From contig NC_015496.1 of NCBI RefSeq assembly GCF_000212355.1, positions 1,736,001-1,800,000 of the forward strand: 64,000 nt of DNA. The letters are read 5' to 3'. Below the pieces are notes generated by a model that made no database searches, was not told the DNA's origin, and was given only the letters and a program-made list of their open reading frames with translations. The translations under genes and the position numbers were made by a program. Source of the stretch: Dokdonia sp. 4H-3-7-5. GTDB lineage: Bacteria > Bacteroidota > Bacteroidia > Flavobacteriales > Flavobacteriaceae. Of the stretch, positions 43,017 to 52,000 are shown piece by piece (within the stretch, counting starts at the first letter, position 1; each line of letters starts with the position of its first letter).

Positions 43017-44865
43017 TATACAACATACGCTAGATCTCCTGCTTTTGCAAGAAGATACAGATGGCGATAAGAAAATCACGGTAGAAGATAAGGGGCCTAG
43101 ATCTTTTGAAATAGACTTGTTTGAGGATAATAACGCTTTCGCGAAAGCGTACCACATACAAGGAACATATCATCTTTCAAATTTTTTACAAGAGCTAGCC
43201 TTAGAAATGTCACAAGGCAAAAACGAAGCAGAAATTCCATTGTGGAAGATTGAAGAATTACCCACAGACCGCATTAATCGAATGATACGAGATTACTTCT
43301 GGGATGATCTCACGCGAACAATCGATAAGAAAGGGCTTTCAAAAATCCTCACAGATACAAAAGCCGGAGACTCCGTGCAGCGCATGTATGTACCAGTAAC
43401 AGATGAGCAAGGTGTTGCTTACTATTCTTCATTAAAGAAAGATTTTCCTAACCTAGAGGTGGTTATACTTCCCAGGGAAATTACTCCAGAGTATGTGAAG
43501 TCAATAAATAGTAAGCCGGGTATTTTATCTCTAGGCTTAGAAAACCAACAAGGTATTCCGTTTGTAGTTCCAGGTGGTCGTTTTAATGAAATGTATGGTT
43601 GGGATAGTTATTTTGAAGGAGTAGGATTATTATTAGATAACAGAGTAGATCTTGCAAAGGCAATGATTGATAATTTTTGCTATCAAATAACTCATTACGG
43701 TAAAATTTTAAATGCAAATCGTAGCTACTATCTTACTAGAACACAACCGCCATTTCTTACTTCATTTATAAGGGAGACTTTTGAAAAGGATACTGCCTTG
43801 GGAAAAGAATGGCTTTCAAGCGTTCTCGGTATTGCAATGAAAGAATATAAAACCGTCTGGATGACTGCACCTAGGCTTACAGATAATGGACTAAACAGAT
43901 ATTATGCTCAGGGCATAGGTGTGCCACCAGAAACAGAAGAAGGGCATTTTGATGATTACCTAGCATCGTTTGCAAAGGCTTACAATTGTACGATACAGGA
44001 GTTAGTGACTAAGTATCAAGATGGCGATATACATCTTCCAGAACTAGATAACTATTTCACCCATGATAGAAGTCTTAGGGAGAGTGGTCATGATACTTCA
44101 TGGCGACTAGATAATGTATGTACAGATTTAAACACAGTTGACGTAAATAGCTTGCTTTATAAGTATGAGGCAGATTTTGCTTACCTGACTGCTACCTATT
44201 TTGAAGATTCTTTGCATGGTCATAATAGTATGTACTGGAAGCAAAAAGCTAGCAAAAGGAAAAGCCTGATGGATGCTCTATTATGGAGTGAAGAGGCGAG
44301 ACAATTCTTTGATTATAATATGTTGACAGAGAAGCAAACTCATTTTGAAAGCGCATCAAATTATCTTCCATTATGGGCAGGTATGTGTAGCGAAGAGCAA
44401 GCCCTAGCAATGAGCGAGACATTGATGGTTGAGTTAAAGGAAAAAGGAGGTGTCGCAGGTACTAGCCGAAATATGGCAGCTCAAATTCCTGAAGATGCAG
44501 TGCAAAGACAATGGGATTACCCTAATGGCTGGGCGCCACATCAAATGATGATATGGCAAGGACTTAAAAATTACGGTTTTAAAGAAGAGGTCGAAGAGCT
44601 AGCATATCGATGGTTGTGGATGATCACAAAAAATGCTGTAGATTATAATGGGGTTATTCCAGAAAAGTATGATGTAGTGAGTGCAACTCATAAGGTTTTT
44701 GCAGAGTACGGTAATGTGGGGACAGAGTTTGACTACATTACTACAAGTGGCTTTGGATGGATGAATGCTAGTTATCAATTTGGATTATCACTGCTCAATG
44801 TTGAACTTCGTAAGCAACTAGATATTCTTAGAGATCCAGAAATACTATTTATAAAAAAGCAATAA
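43000..44865 (+). CDS. Trehalase, glycoside hydrolase family 37
   Basis: A 621-residue enzyme. Both GH37 signatures are present: PGGRFNEMYGWDSYF (about residues 190-204) and QWDYPNGWAPHQ (about 505-516), where the second Asp and Trp form part of the active site. It hydrolyses trehalose to two glucose molecules. There is no signal peptide, so it should be cytoplasmic, consistent with uptake by the two transporters upstream. The ATG at 43000 overlaps the previous gene by 17 bp; no better start lies within the next 60 codons. A palindrome copy (43134-43149) encodes NAFAKAY in the N-terminal region. Confidence 0.92.
   Translation: MHFKGNIQHTLDLLLLQEDTDGDKKITVEDKGPRSFEIDLFEDNNAFAKAYHIQGTYHLSNFLQELALEMSQGKNEAEIPLWKIEELPTDRINRMIRDYFWDDLTRTIDKKGLSKILTDTKAGDSVQRMYVPVTDEQGVAYYSSLKKDFPNLEVVILPREITPEYVKSINSKPGILSLGLENQQGIPFVVPGGRFNEMYGWDSYFEGVGLLLDNRVDLAKAMIDNFCYQITHYGKILNANRSYYLTRTQPPFLTSFIRETFEKDTALGKEWLSSVLGIAMKEYKTVWMTAPRLTDNGLNRYYAQGIGVPPETEEGHFDDYLASFAKAYNCTIQELVTKYQDGDIHLPELDNYFTHDRSLRESGHDTSWRLDNVCTDLNTVDVNSLLYKYEADFAYLTATYFEDSLHGHNSMYWKQKASKRKSLMDALLWSEEARQFFDYNMLTEKQTHFESASNYLPLWAGMCSEEQALAMSETLMVELKEKGGVAGTSRNMAAQIPEDAVQRQWDYPNGWAPHQMMIWQGLKNYGFKEEVEELAYRWLWMITKNAVDYNGVIPEKYDVVSATHKVFAEYGNVGTEFDYITTSGFGWMNASYQFGLSLLNVELRKQLDILRDPEILFIKKQ
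43134..43149. repeat. Iterated palindrome, perfect 16-mer, within trehalase gene
   Basis: Perfect CGCTTTCGCGAAAGCG, read as NAFAKA at about residue 46. Confidence 0.95.
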
Positions 44866-44867
44866 TC

Positions 44868-45821
44868 GTGAGAAGAGAGACAGACATTATATGCGTGGGT
44901 GAGGTTTTAATAGACTTCATAGGTCACCAAAAGGAAGTGCGAATTGATCAAACTAGAGATTATCACAGGTATCTAGGTGGTAGCCCGACAAATGTGGCTA
45001 TGAATTTATCTAGATTAGGCATGAATGTAAAGCTTGCAGCCACTAGAGGTGACGATGGTCTAGGTATTTATATAGAAGAAAAACTTGAAGAGAATGGAGT
45101 GCAAACAGATCTTGTGCGAACAGATGCTGTAAATCCTACGAGTGTAATCTTTGTGTCGAAAACAACGGGAACGCCAGATTTTATTCCATACCGTTATGCA
45201 GACACAAAAATCACCGAAGATCAAATTCCAAATGAGCTCATTGAAAAGACATCCATTTTTCATACCACTGCTTTTGCATTAAGTAAAAATCCTGCTCGCA
45301 CTACTATCTTGACTAAAGCAAAGAAAGCATTTGAGGCAGGATGTACCTTGAGTATTGATCTCAATTACTCTCCACGTATTTTTCCAAAGAGAGAAAAGGC
45401 GATGGAGACTTTTAGACAATACTGTTCGTATAATCCGCTAGTGAAAATAAGCGAGGATGATATGGAGCGCTTGTTTGGAGAACGTAAATCTCATGATGAG
45501 ATATTTGATTTCTTTCATAATGATTTTGGTGTTGAGCTCGTTTGTCTCACGCTAGGTTCTGATGGGGTTAAGCTTTCGCGAAAGCGTAAAAATGAATCTC
45601 AAGAAATAATTGAACTACCAGCAGCAAGGGTAGAAAATATTCTTGACGCAACAGGAGCGGGAGATGCCTTTTGGAGCGGCTTTTTATTTGCATACATTAA
45701 AGAATATGAAATTGAACGTTGTCTTAAAGTAGCACTATCACTAGCTGCAATCAAATTACAGCATGTAGGCAGGCTTCCTCAAAACGTAGATATCTTAACG
45801 CAATTATTAGATTTTAAATAG
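44868..45821 (+). CDS. PfkB family sugar kinase (fructokinase-like)
   Basis: A 317-residue ribokinase-family protein with a GTG start, 2 bp after the trehalase stop. N-terminal motifs are CVGEVLIDFIG and YLGGSPTNVAMNLSRLG (sugar-binding Gly-Gly). The C-terminal anion hole and base are in DATGAGDAFWSGF. These proteins phosphorylate fructose, 2-keto-3-deoxygluconate or other sugars; annotation as fructokinase is likely but not certain. With trehalase upstream, glucose would be the expected product, so a partial mismatch remains. A palindrome copy (45571-45586) encodes KLSRKRK near residue 239. Confidence 0.9.
   Translation: MRRETDIICVGEVLIDFIGHQKEVRIDQTRDYHRYLGGSPTNVAMNLSRLGMNVKLAATRGDDGLGIYIEEKLEENGVQTDLVRTDAVNPTSVIFVSKTTGTPDFIPYRYADTKITEDQIPNELIEKTSIFHTTAFALSKNPARTTILTKAKKAFEAGCTLSIDLNYSPRIFPKREKAMETFRQYCSYNPLVKISEDDMERLFGERKSHDEIFDFFHNDFGVELVCLTLGSDGVKLSRKRKNESQEIIELPAARVENILDATGAGDAFWSGFLFAYIKEYEIERCLKVALSLAAIKLQHVGRLPQNVDILTQLLDFK
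45571..45586. repeat. Iterated palindrome, one mismatch, within sugar kinase gene
   Basis: AGCTTTCGCGAAAGCG, read as KLSRKR in a loop before the catalytic motif. Confidence 0.92.
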
Positions 45822-45831
45822 AACATAACCT

Positions 45832-45858
45832 CATAACTATAATGTGCTATAGCTTATG
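45832..45858. promoter_or_regulatory. Imperfect inverted repeat upstream of maeB
   Basis: CATAACTATA and TATAGCTTATG form an imperfect dyad, overlapping where the -33 region of the maeB promoter would be. It might be an operator. Confidence 0.3.
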
Positions 45859-45877
45859 TGACCTATTAGGAAATCAG

Positions 45878-45885
45878 TATTTTTG
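45878..45885 (+). promoter_or_regulatory. Promoter -7 box for maeB
   Basis: TATTTTTG matches TAnnTTTG, 23 nt before the start codon. Confidence 0.5.
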
Positions 45886-45908
45886 TAAGTCAAATACAAA
45901 TCAACTTT

Positions 45909-48212
45909 ATGAGTCAAAACAGCAACAAGCGTAGAGAAGCTCTCGTGTATCACGCAAAGCCTAAACCAGGTAAAATTGCCGTAGTTCCTACGAAGAAGTA
46001 TTCTAGCCAGCGCGATCTCGCGCTAGCATATTCTCCTGGTGTAGCGGAGCCTTGTCTAGAGATTGCAAAAGATGTTAATAACGTTTATAAATATACGGCA
46101 AAGGGTAACCTAGTTGCTGTAATCACAAATGGTACTGCAGTGTTGGGACTAGGAGATATAGGTCCAGAAGCGTCTAAGCCCGTTATGGAAGGTAAGGGTC
46201 TCTTGTTTAAAATATTTGCTGGCATTGATGTGTTTGATATAGAAGTAGATACTAAGGATGTAGATGCTTTTGTAGAGACTGTAAAGAATATAGCCCCTAC
46301 TTTTGGAGGTATTAACTTAGAAGATATCAAAGCTCCAGAAGCTTTTGAAATAGAGCGAAGACTTAAAGCCGAGTTAGATATTCCTGTGATGCATGATGAC
46401 CAGCATGGTACAGCCATTATCTCTGCTGCGGCAATGCTTAACGCATTAGAAATCGCAGGTAAACAAATTGAGGATATAAAGATTGTAGTGAGCGGTGCAG
46501 GAAGTGCTGCTATATCTTGCATGAACTTATATCACTTGCTGGGTGCTAAGCTGGAAAATATATCTATGTTTGATATTAATGGCTTATTACGTGAAGATCG
46601 TACAGACCTTTCTCCAGAACAAATAAAATTTAAAAGCAACAAGGATTACAAAACACTAGCAGACGCTATGGTTAATGCAGATGTGTTTTTAGGATTGTCT
46701 GTAGGCAATATTGTATCACCAGATATGATTAGATCTATGGCAAATGATCCTATTGTGTTTGCGATGGCAAACCCAACGCCAGAAATCGATTATAACGTGG
46801 CGATTACATCTAGACCAGATCTTATTATGGCGACGGGTCGCTCAGACCATCCTAATCAAGTTAATAACGTACTTGGTTTTCCATTTATTTTCCGTGGAGC
46901 ACTTGATGTAAGAGCAACTGCTATAAACGAAGAGATGAAGATGGCGGCTGTAAAGGCACTTGCTCAACTCGCAAAGGAGCCAGTTCCAGAGCAGGTGAAC
47001 ATTGCTTATGGAGCAACACGATTTACCTTTGGACGAGATTATATCATCCCAAAACCTTTTGACCCGAGATTGATAACAACAATCCCTCCTGCTGTTGCAA
47101 AAGCTGCCATGGATAGTGGTGTCGCACTTGAGCCTATAACAGACTGGGAGTCTTATAATGATGAGTTATTAGAACGCCTAGGAGAAGATAATAAGATAGT
47201 AAGATTACTGCTAGATAGAGCTAGGCTGGACCCTAAGCGCATCATCTTTGCAGAGTCAGATCAGCTTGATGTATTAAAGGCTGCTCAGATTGTTCATGAG
47301 GAAGGGATTGCAATTCCTGTGTTGCTAGGTAACAGAGACGTGATACTTGAACTCAAGGAAGAAATAGGTTTTGAGGCAGATGTAGAGATTATCGATCCAT
47401 TATCTGATGAGGAAAAAGATCAAGTAGATCACTATGCAAACATTTACTGGAACACACGTAAACGTAAAGGTATTACCTATCTCGATGCAAGACGTCAAGT
47501 AAAACGCCGTGATTATTTTGCGTCAATGATGGTAAACGAAGGTGATGCAGATGGTATGTTATCTGGCTATAGCCGCAGTTACCCTACTGTAATAAAGCCA
47601 GTGCTAGAAGTTATAGGGACTGCGCCTGGTGTTCAAAAAGTAGCAGCTTGTAACTTGATGGTGACATCAAGAGGGCCTTTGTTTCTTGCAGATACTTCAA
47701 TAAATATTAATCCAACTGCAAAAGAGCTTGCTAAAATTGCTCAAATGACCTCTACTACAGTAAAAATGTTTGGTCTTGAGCCTGTTATTGCAATGGTAAG
47801 TTATTCAAACTTTGGATCTTCTGGTCATGAGAAGGCTACAGAGGTAAGTAAGGCGGTGTCTTATTTACACCGTTACTATCCAGATCTTGTGGTAGATGGT
47901 GAGGTGCAGGCAGACTTTGCTCTTAATAGGGAAATGTTGCAGAAGAAATTTCCTTTCTCAAAACTAGCAGGAAGGAAAGTAAATACGCTAGTGTTTTCTA
48001 ATATTGATAGTGCAAACATCACCTATAAAGTGATCAAGGAGCTTGAAAAAGCAGATAACATAGGACCTATTTTATTAGGTATGCGCAAGCCTGTACACGT
48101 ACTTCAGTTAGGAGCAAGTGTAGATGAAATGGTAAGTATGGCTGCAATCACAGTTATTGATGCTCAGAAAAAACAAAAACAAGAAGTGCGTCGTGCTCAA
48201 GAACAGAAATAA
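45909..48212 (+). CDS. maeB: NADP-dependent malic enzyme with C-terminal phosphotransacetylase-like domain
   Basis: A 767-residue protein of the MaeB type. The malic enzyme part (about 1-425) carries SPGVAEPCLEI, the catalytic-lysine region, the metal-binding MHDDQHGTA and the nucleotide-binding VVSGAGSAAISC. The C-terminal part (about 430-767) resembles phosphate acetyltransferase but acts as a regulatory domain in related proteins. It converts malate to pyruvate, CO2 and NADPH, and is a common source of NADPH in marine flavobacteria. It is a single gene with its own promoter and a terminator just after it. Confidence 0.95.
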   Translation: MSQNSNKRREALVYHAKPKPGKIAVVPTKKYSSQRDLALAYSPGVAEPCLEIAKDVNNVYKYTAKGNLVAVITNGTAVLGLGDIGPEASKPVMEGKGLLFKIFAGIDVFDIEVDTKDVDAFVETVKNIAPTFGGINLEDIKAPEAFEIERRLKAELDIPVMHDDQHGTAIISAAAMLNALEIAGKQIEDIKIVVSGAGSAAISCMNLYHLLGAKLENISMFDINGLLREDRTDLSPEQIKFKSNKDYKTLADAMVNADVFLGLSVGNIVSPDMIRSMANDPIVFAMANPTPEIDYNVAITSRPDLIMATGRSDHPNQVNNVLGFPFIFRGALDVRATAINEEMKMAAVKALAQLAKEPVPEQVNIAYGATRFTFGRDYIIPKPFDPRLITTIPPAVAKAAMDSGVALEPITDWESYNDELLERLGEDNKIVRLLLDRARLDPKRIIFAESDQLDVLKAAQIVHEEGIAIPVLLGNRDVILELKEEIGFEADVEIIDPLSDEEKDQVDHYANIYWNTRKRKGITYLDARRQVKRRDYFASMMVNEGDADGMLSGYSRSYPTVIKPVLEVIGTAPGVQKVAACNLMVTSRGPLFLADTSININPTAKELAKIAQMTSTTVKMFGLEPVIAMVSYSNFGSSGHEKATEVSKAVSYLHRYYPDLVVDGEVQADFALNREMLQKKFPFSKLAGRKVNTLVFSNIDSANITYKVIKELEKADNIGPILLGMRKPVHVLQLGASVDEMVSMAAITVIDAQKKQKQEVRRAQEQK

Positions 48213-48223
48213 TATGTAGTTTT

Positions 48224-48238
48224 CGCTTTTGCGAAAAT
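48224..48238. repeat. Iterated palindrome, degenerate asymmetric variant (left member of a pair)
   Basis: CGCTTTTGCGAAAAT, located 11 bp after maeB. Its near-complement lies at 48358-48372. Confidence 0.65.
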
Positions 48239-48245
48239 TTGATAC

Positions 48246-48289
48246 AAAGAGGTATAAAATGTAATTTTTACACCTCTTTTTTTTTGTGG
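48246..48289 (+). terminator. Terminator of maeB
   Basis: AAAGAGGT...ACACCTCTTT forms an imperfect stem rich in A/T in its upper part and is followed by a long T-run. Confidence 0.82.
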
Positions 48290-48357
48290 TTTTGCTAATC
48301 AAATTGAGTTCGGTTATTCGTTATTATTATTAAATGGGCATGGTTTTGAGTTAGATC

Positions 48358-48372
48358 ATTTTCGCGAAAGGG
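48358..48372. repeat. Iterated palindrome, degenerate asymmetric variant (right member of a pair)
   Basis: ATTTTCGCGAAAGGG, inverted relative to 48224-48238. The pair flanks the maeB terminator. Confidence 0.65.
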
Positions 48373-48439
48373 AACCATTAAATTTGGCAATCTCCTAGAC
48401 ATAAATTTCTTACATTTACGCTCCTTAATTATATGTTAA

Positions 48440-49021
48440 ATGATCACTCACTTAAGCGGAAGACTTATAGAAAAAAATCCAACTCATGTAGTATTAGACT
48501 GCAATGGAGTAGGATATTTTATTAATATCTCATTGCATACTTTTGGGCGACTAGGCGATAGTGAGGCTTTAAAGTTACACACCCACCTGCAAGTTAAAGA
48601 AGATAGCCACACACTTTTTGGGTTTGTGGAGGTGATGGAGCGTGAGATCTTTAGACTATTACTGTCTGTTTCTGGTATAGGAGCAAGTACGGCAAGGACA
48701 ATGTTGTCCTCTCTAGATCCTCACCAGATAAAACAAGCTATTGCATCAAATGATGTAGCAACCATACAAAGTATTAAGGGAATAGGAGCAAAAACAGCCC
48801 AGCGAGTAATACTCGACCTAAAGGATAAGATACTGAAGGTGTACGATATGAGTAGTGAAAGTGCTGTGCAAAGCAATACTAGCAAAGAAGAGGCGTTATC
48901 TGCTTTAGAGACCTTAGGTTTTGCGCGTAAGCAAGCAGAAAAAGTCTGTACGGCGATTGTAAAAGAAAAGCCAGACGCAAGCGTAGAAACGATCATCAAG
49001 GAGGCATTAAAAAAACTGTAG
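48440..49021 (+). CDS. ruvA: Holliday junction DNA helicase RuvA
   Basis: A 193-residue subunit that recognises four-way DNA junctions and loads RuvB. The N-terminal OB fold (MITHLSGRLIEKNPTHVVLD) is followed by two helix-hairpin-helix motifs (LSVSGIGASTARTMLS; IKGIGAKTAQRVILDL), and a C-terminal three-helix RuvB-binding domain from about residue 145. It is 7 bp upstream of sprA, the same pairing seen in other flavobacteria. ruvB is 11 kb away and separately transcribed. A weak TACATTTA box lies at 48411-48418. Confidence 0.96.
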   Translation: MITHLSGRLIEKNPTHVVLDCNGVGYFINISLHTFGRLGDSEALKLHTHLQVKEDSHTLFGFVEVMEREIFRLLLSVSGIGASTARTMLSSLDPHQIKQAIASNDVATIQSIKGIGAKTAQRVILDLKDKILKVYDMSSESAVQSNTSKEEALSALETLGFARKQAEKVCTAIVKEKPDASVETIIKEALKKL

Positions 49022-49028
49022 GCATATT

Positions 49029-52000
49029 TTGAAGCAACACTATTATTTAAATGTACGTATAGCGATATTGTTTGTAGTTGGATTTTTCTTTCTAGGAAAC
49101 TCCTTAGCAATCGCACAAGAAGAAGAGGAGAATGCATCAGCTCAAGATTCTACGGCTACTACTTTTTCGCTAGGTAGTCTTGTGTTACCTAATCCAAATA
49201 GTATTGTTTCAAAATACACATATGACGCTATACTGGATAGGTATATATTTACTGAGGAATTAGGAAGTTTTAATATTACATATCCTCTCATATTAACACC
49301 AGCTGAATATCAAAAAAGAGTACGTGACGAGCAAATGCGTCAGTATTTTAGAGAGAAAGTAAATGCGGTAGATGGGAGATCTGACGAGGACGATACACGT
49401 AATAGCTTAGTAAAATCACTATATGTACAGAATGATTTATTCAAGAGCATTTTTGGTGGAGATAAGATAGAGTTTACACCTCAAGGATCTGTAGAGATGG
49501 ATCTAGGTCTTTTATTTACAAAGCAAGATAATCCAGCATTTTCACCACGTAACCGCAGCAATTTTACCTTTGATTTTGATCAACGTATAAGCTTGAGTTT
49601 GCTAGGCCAAGTAGGTGAGCGTTTGCAGATTACTGCAAATTATGATACGGAGTCTACCTTTAATTTCCAAAATCAAATTAAGCTAGAATACACTCCTACA
49701 GAAGATGATATCATACAAAAAATTGAAGTAGGTAACATCTCAATGCCACTAAATAGTGCACTTATTCAAGGTTCACAGAGCTTGTTTGGTGTAAAAACAG
49801 AGTTACAGTTTGGCAAGACGCGTGTAACGGCTGTGTTTTCTGAGAACCAGTCGCAACCTAGAACTGTAACTGCAGAGGGTGGTGCGACTGTACAAGAGTT
49901 TGAGGTCCCTGCGCTAGATTATGATGAGAATCGCCACTTCTTCTTAGCACATTACTTCAGGGATACTTATAACGATGCGCTTAAAAACTACCCGTTTATA
50001 GATAACAGAGGAGTTCAAATAACAAGGGTAGAAGTTTGGATTACAAACAGGCAGAACCAAACGACAAATGCTCGTAATATAATTGCAATACAAGATTTAG
50101 GAGAGTCTGACCCTAGTAACGTAGGGATTGATGTAGGTGCAAATCCAGGTTTTATTAACAACGCTGCAAATGCATTCCCAGATAACCGTAATAATGATTT
50201 TAATCCACGTGGTATAAACGATCAGTCTGTACAGTCTGTTCTTACGCCAGCAATAAGAGATGTGGCGACGGCTAGTCAAGGTTTTGGTAACGTCACAGTG
50301 CAGGACGGAACTGACTACGTATTACTTGAAAATGCTAGACAATTACAAAGCTCTCAGTTTACATTATATCCAGCACTAGGTTATATATCTCTTAGTCAGC
50401 GATTAAATAATGATGAAGTGCTTGGGGTGGCCTTTCAATATACAGTAGGAGGTCAAGTGTATCAAGTAGGAGAATTTGCAAATGACGGAATAAACGCCAC
50501 AGAAGGTAGTCGTCCAGATGCAGATGGAGATGGAAGACCAGATATTGTAGATGCAGATTTTGGACAGGGTCGTCCAGATCAAGATGGCGATAACATTGCA
50601 GATAGTGCAGATGCTGATGTGAATGGTGATGGAATTTTAAACGGACAAGATGTAAACGGAGATGGTATATTAGATACTGTAATTCCTGCTGGACAAGCTG
50701 GAAGCCCCGTAAATCTTGTGGTTAAAATGCTTAAAAGTAACCTCACAAATGTACAAGAGCCTATATGGGATTTGATGATGAAAAATATCTATCCGTTAGG
50801 TGCTTTTCAATTAGAGCAAGAAGGATTTAGATTGAACATTGTGTATTCAGATCCTTCTCCTATTAATTTCATAACTCCTGTAGATGGAGCCCCTTTACCT
50901 ACCTTATTTGATGGGACTAATAATGATAATACCATGGATGAAGGTCAAGATCGTGGAGATCTTGAGAGTAACACCTTATTACGATTATTTAACCTTGACC
51001 GACTAACCACCTTTGGAGATCCTCAAGTAGGAGGAGACGGATTCTTTGATTTTGTGCCGGGCACAACAGTGCATGTGCAAAATGGAAGTGTTGTGTTTAC
51101 AACTGTAGAGCCATTTGGAGAGACATTGTTTGATTTGTTAAGTGTGAACGATGGTGCAGAAACGTACGAGAATGAAGAGACCTATAACGCACATCAAGAC
51201 AAGTACGTTTATTCAACCTTATATCAATCTACAAAGACTATAGCTAGAGATAATGCTGAGAAGAATAAATTTTTACTAAAAGGACGTTATAAATCTGCAC
51301 AAGAGCAGGGTATTCCATTAGGAGCTTTTAACGTACCACAAGGTTCTGTAACGGTAACCGCAGGAGGAAGAAGACTAGTAGAAGGTTTAGACTATACGGT
51401 CAATTATCAGTTAGGGCGTGTTATTATTTTAGATAAATCACTTGAAGCTTCTGGCATTCCTATTTCTGCATCTGTAGAGAATAATGCTATTTTCGGGCAA
51501 CAAAATAAACGTTTTACAGGAATTAATGTAGAGCACCAGTTTAATGAGAATTTCATAGTAGGAGGTACTTTCTTAAATCTTAATGAGCGACCGCTTACGC
51601 AAAAAGCAACCTATAGTTTTGAGCCTATAAATAATACCATTGTAGGTCTAAATGCAAGTTATTCTACAGAACTACCTTTCTTAACAAGATGGGTAAATAA
51701 ACTTCCAAATATTGATACTGATGTAGTATCCAATCTTTCGGTGCGTGGTGAAGTAGCTTATTTAATTCCTGGGCAACCTAAAGGAACGGACTTTAATGGA
51801 GAGGCAACCTCTTATGTAGATGATTTTGAAGGTTCACAAACCTCTATAGATATTGGCGGAGCTTTACAGTGGAGCTTGTCATCTGCACCAGTAGGTTTTG
51901 GCGGAGAACTAGCAAACGGCGATCTTTCTACAGGATATAGGCGGGCAAAGTTTGCTTGGTATTCTATAGATCCTATTTTCTATAATAATCAGCGTCCTGA

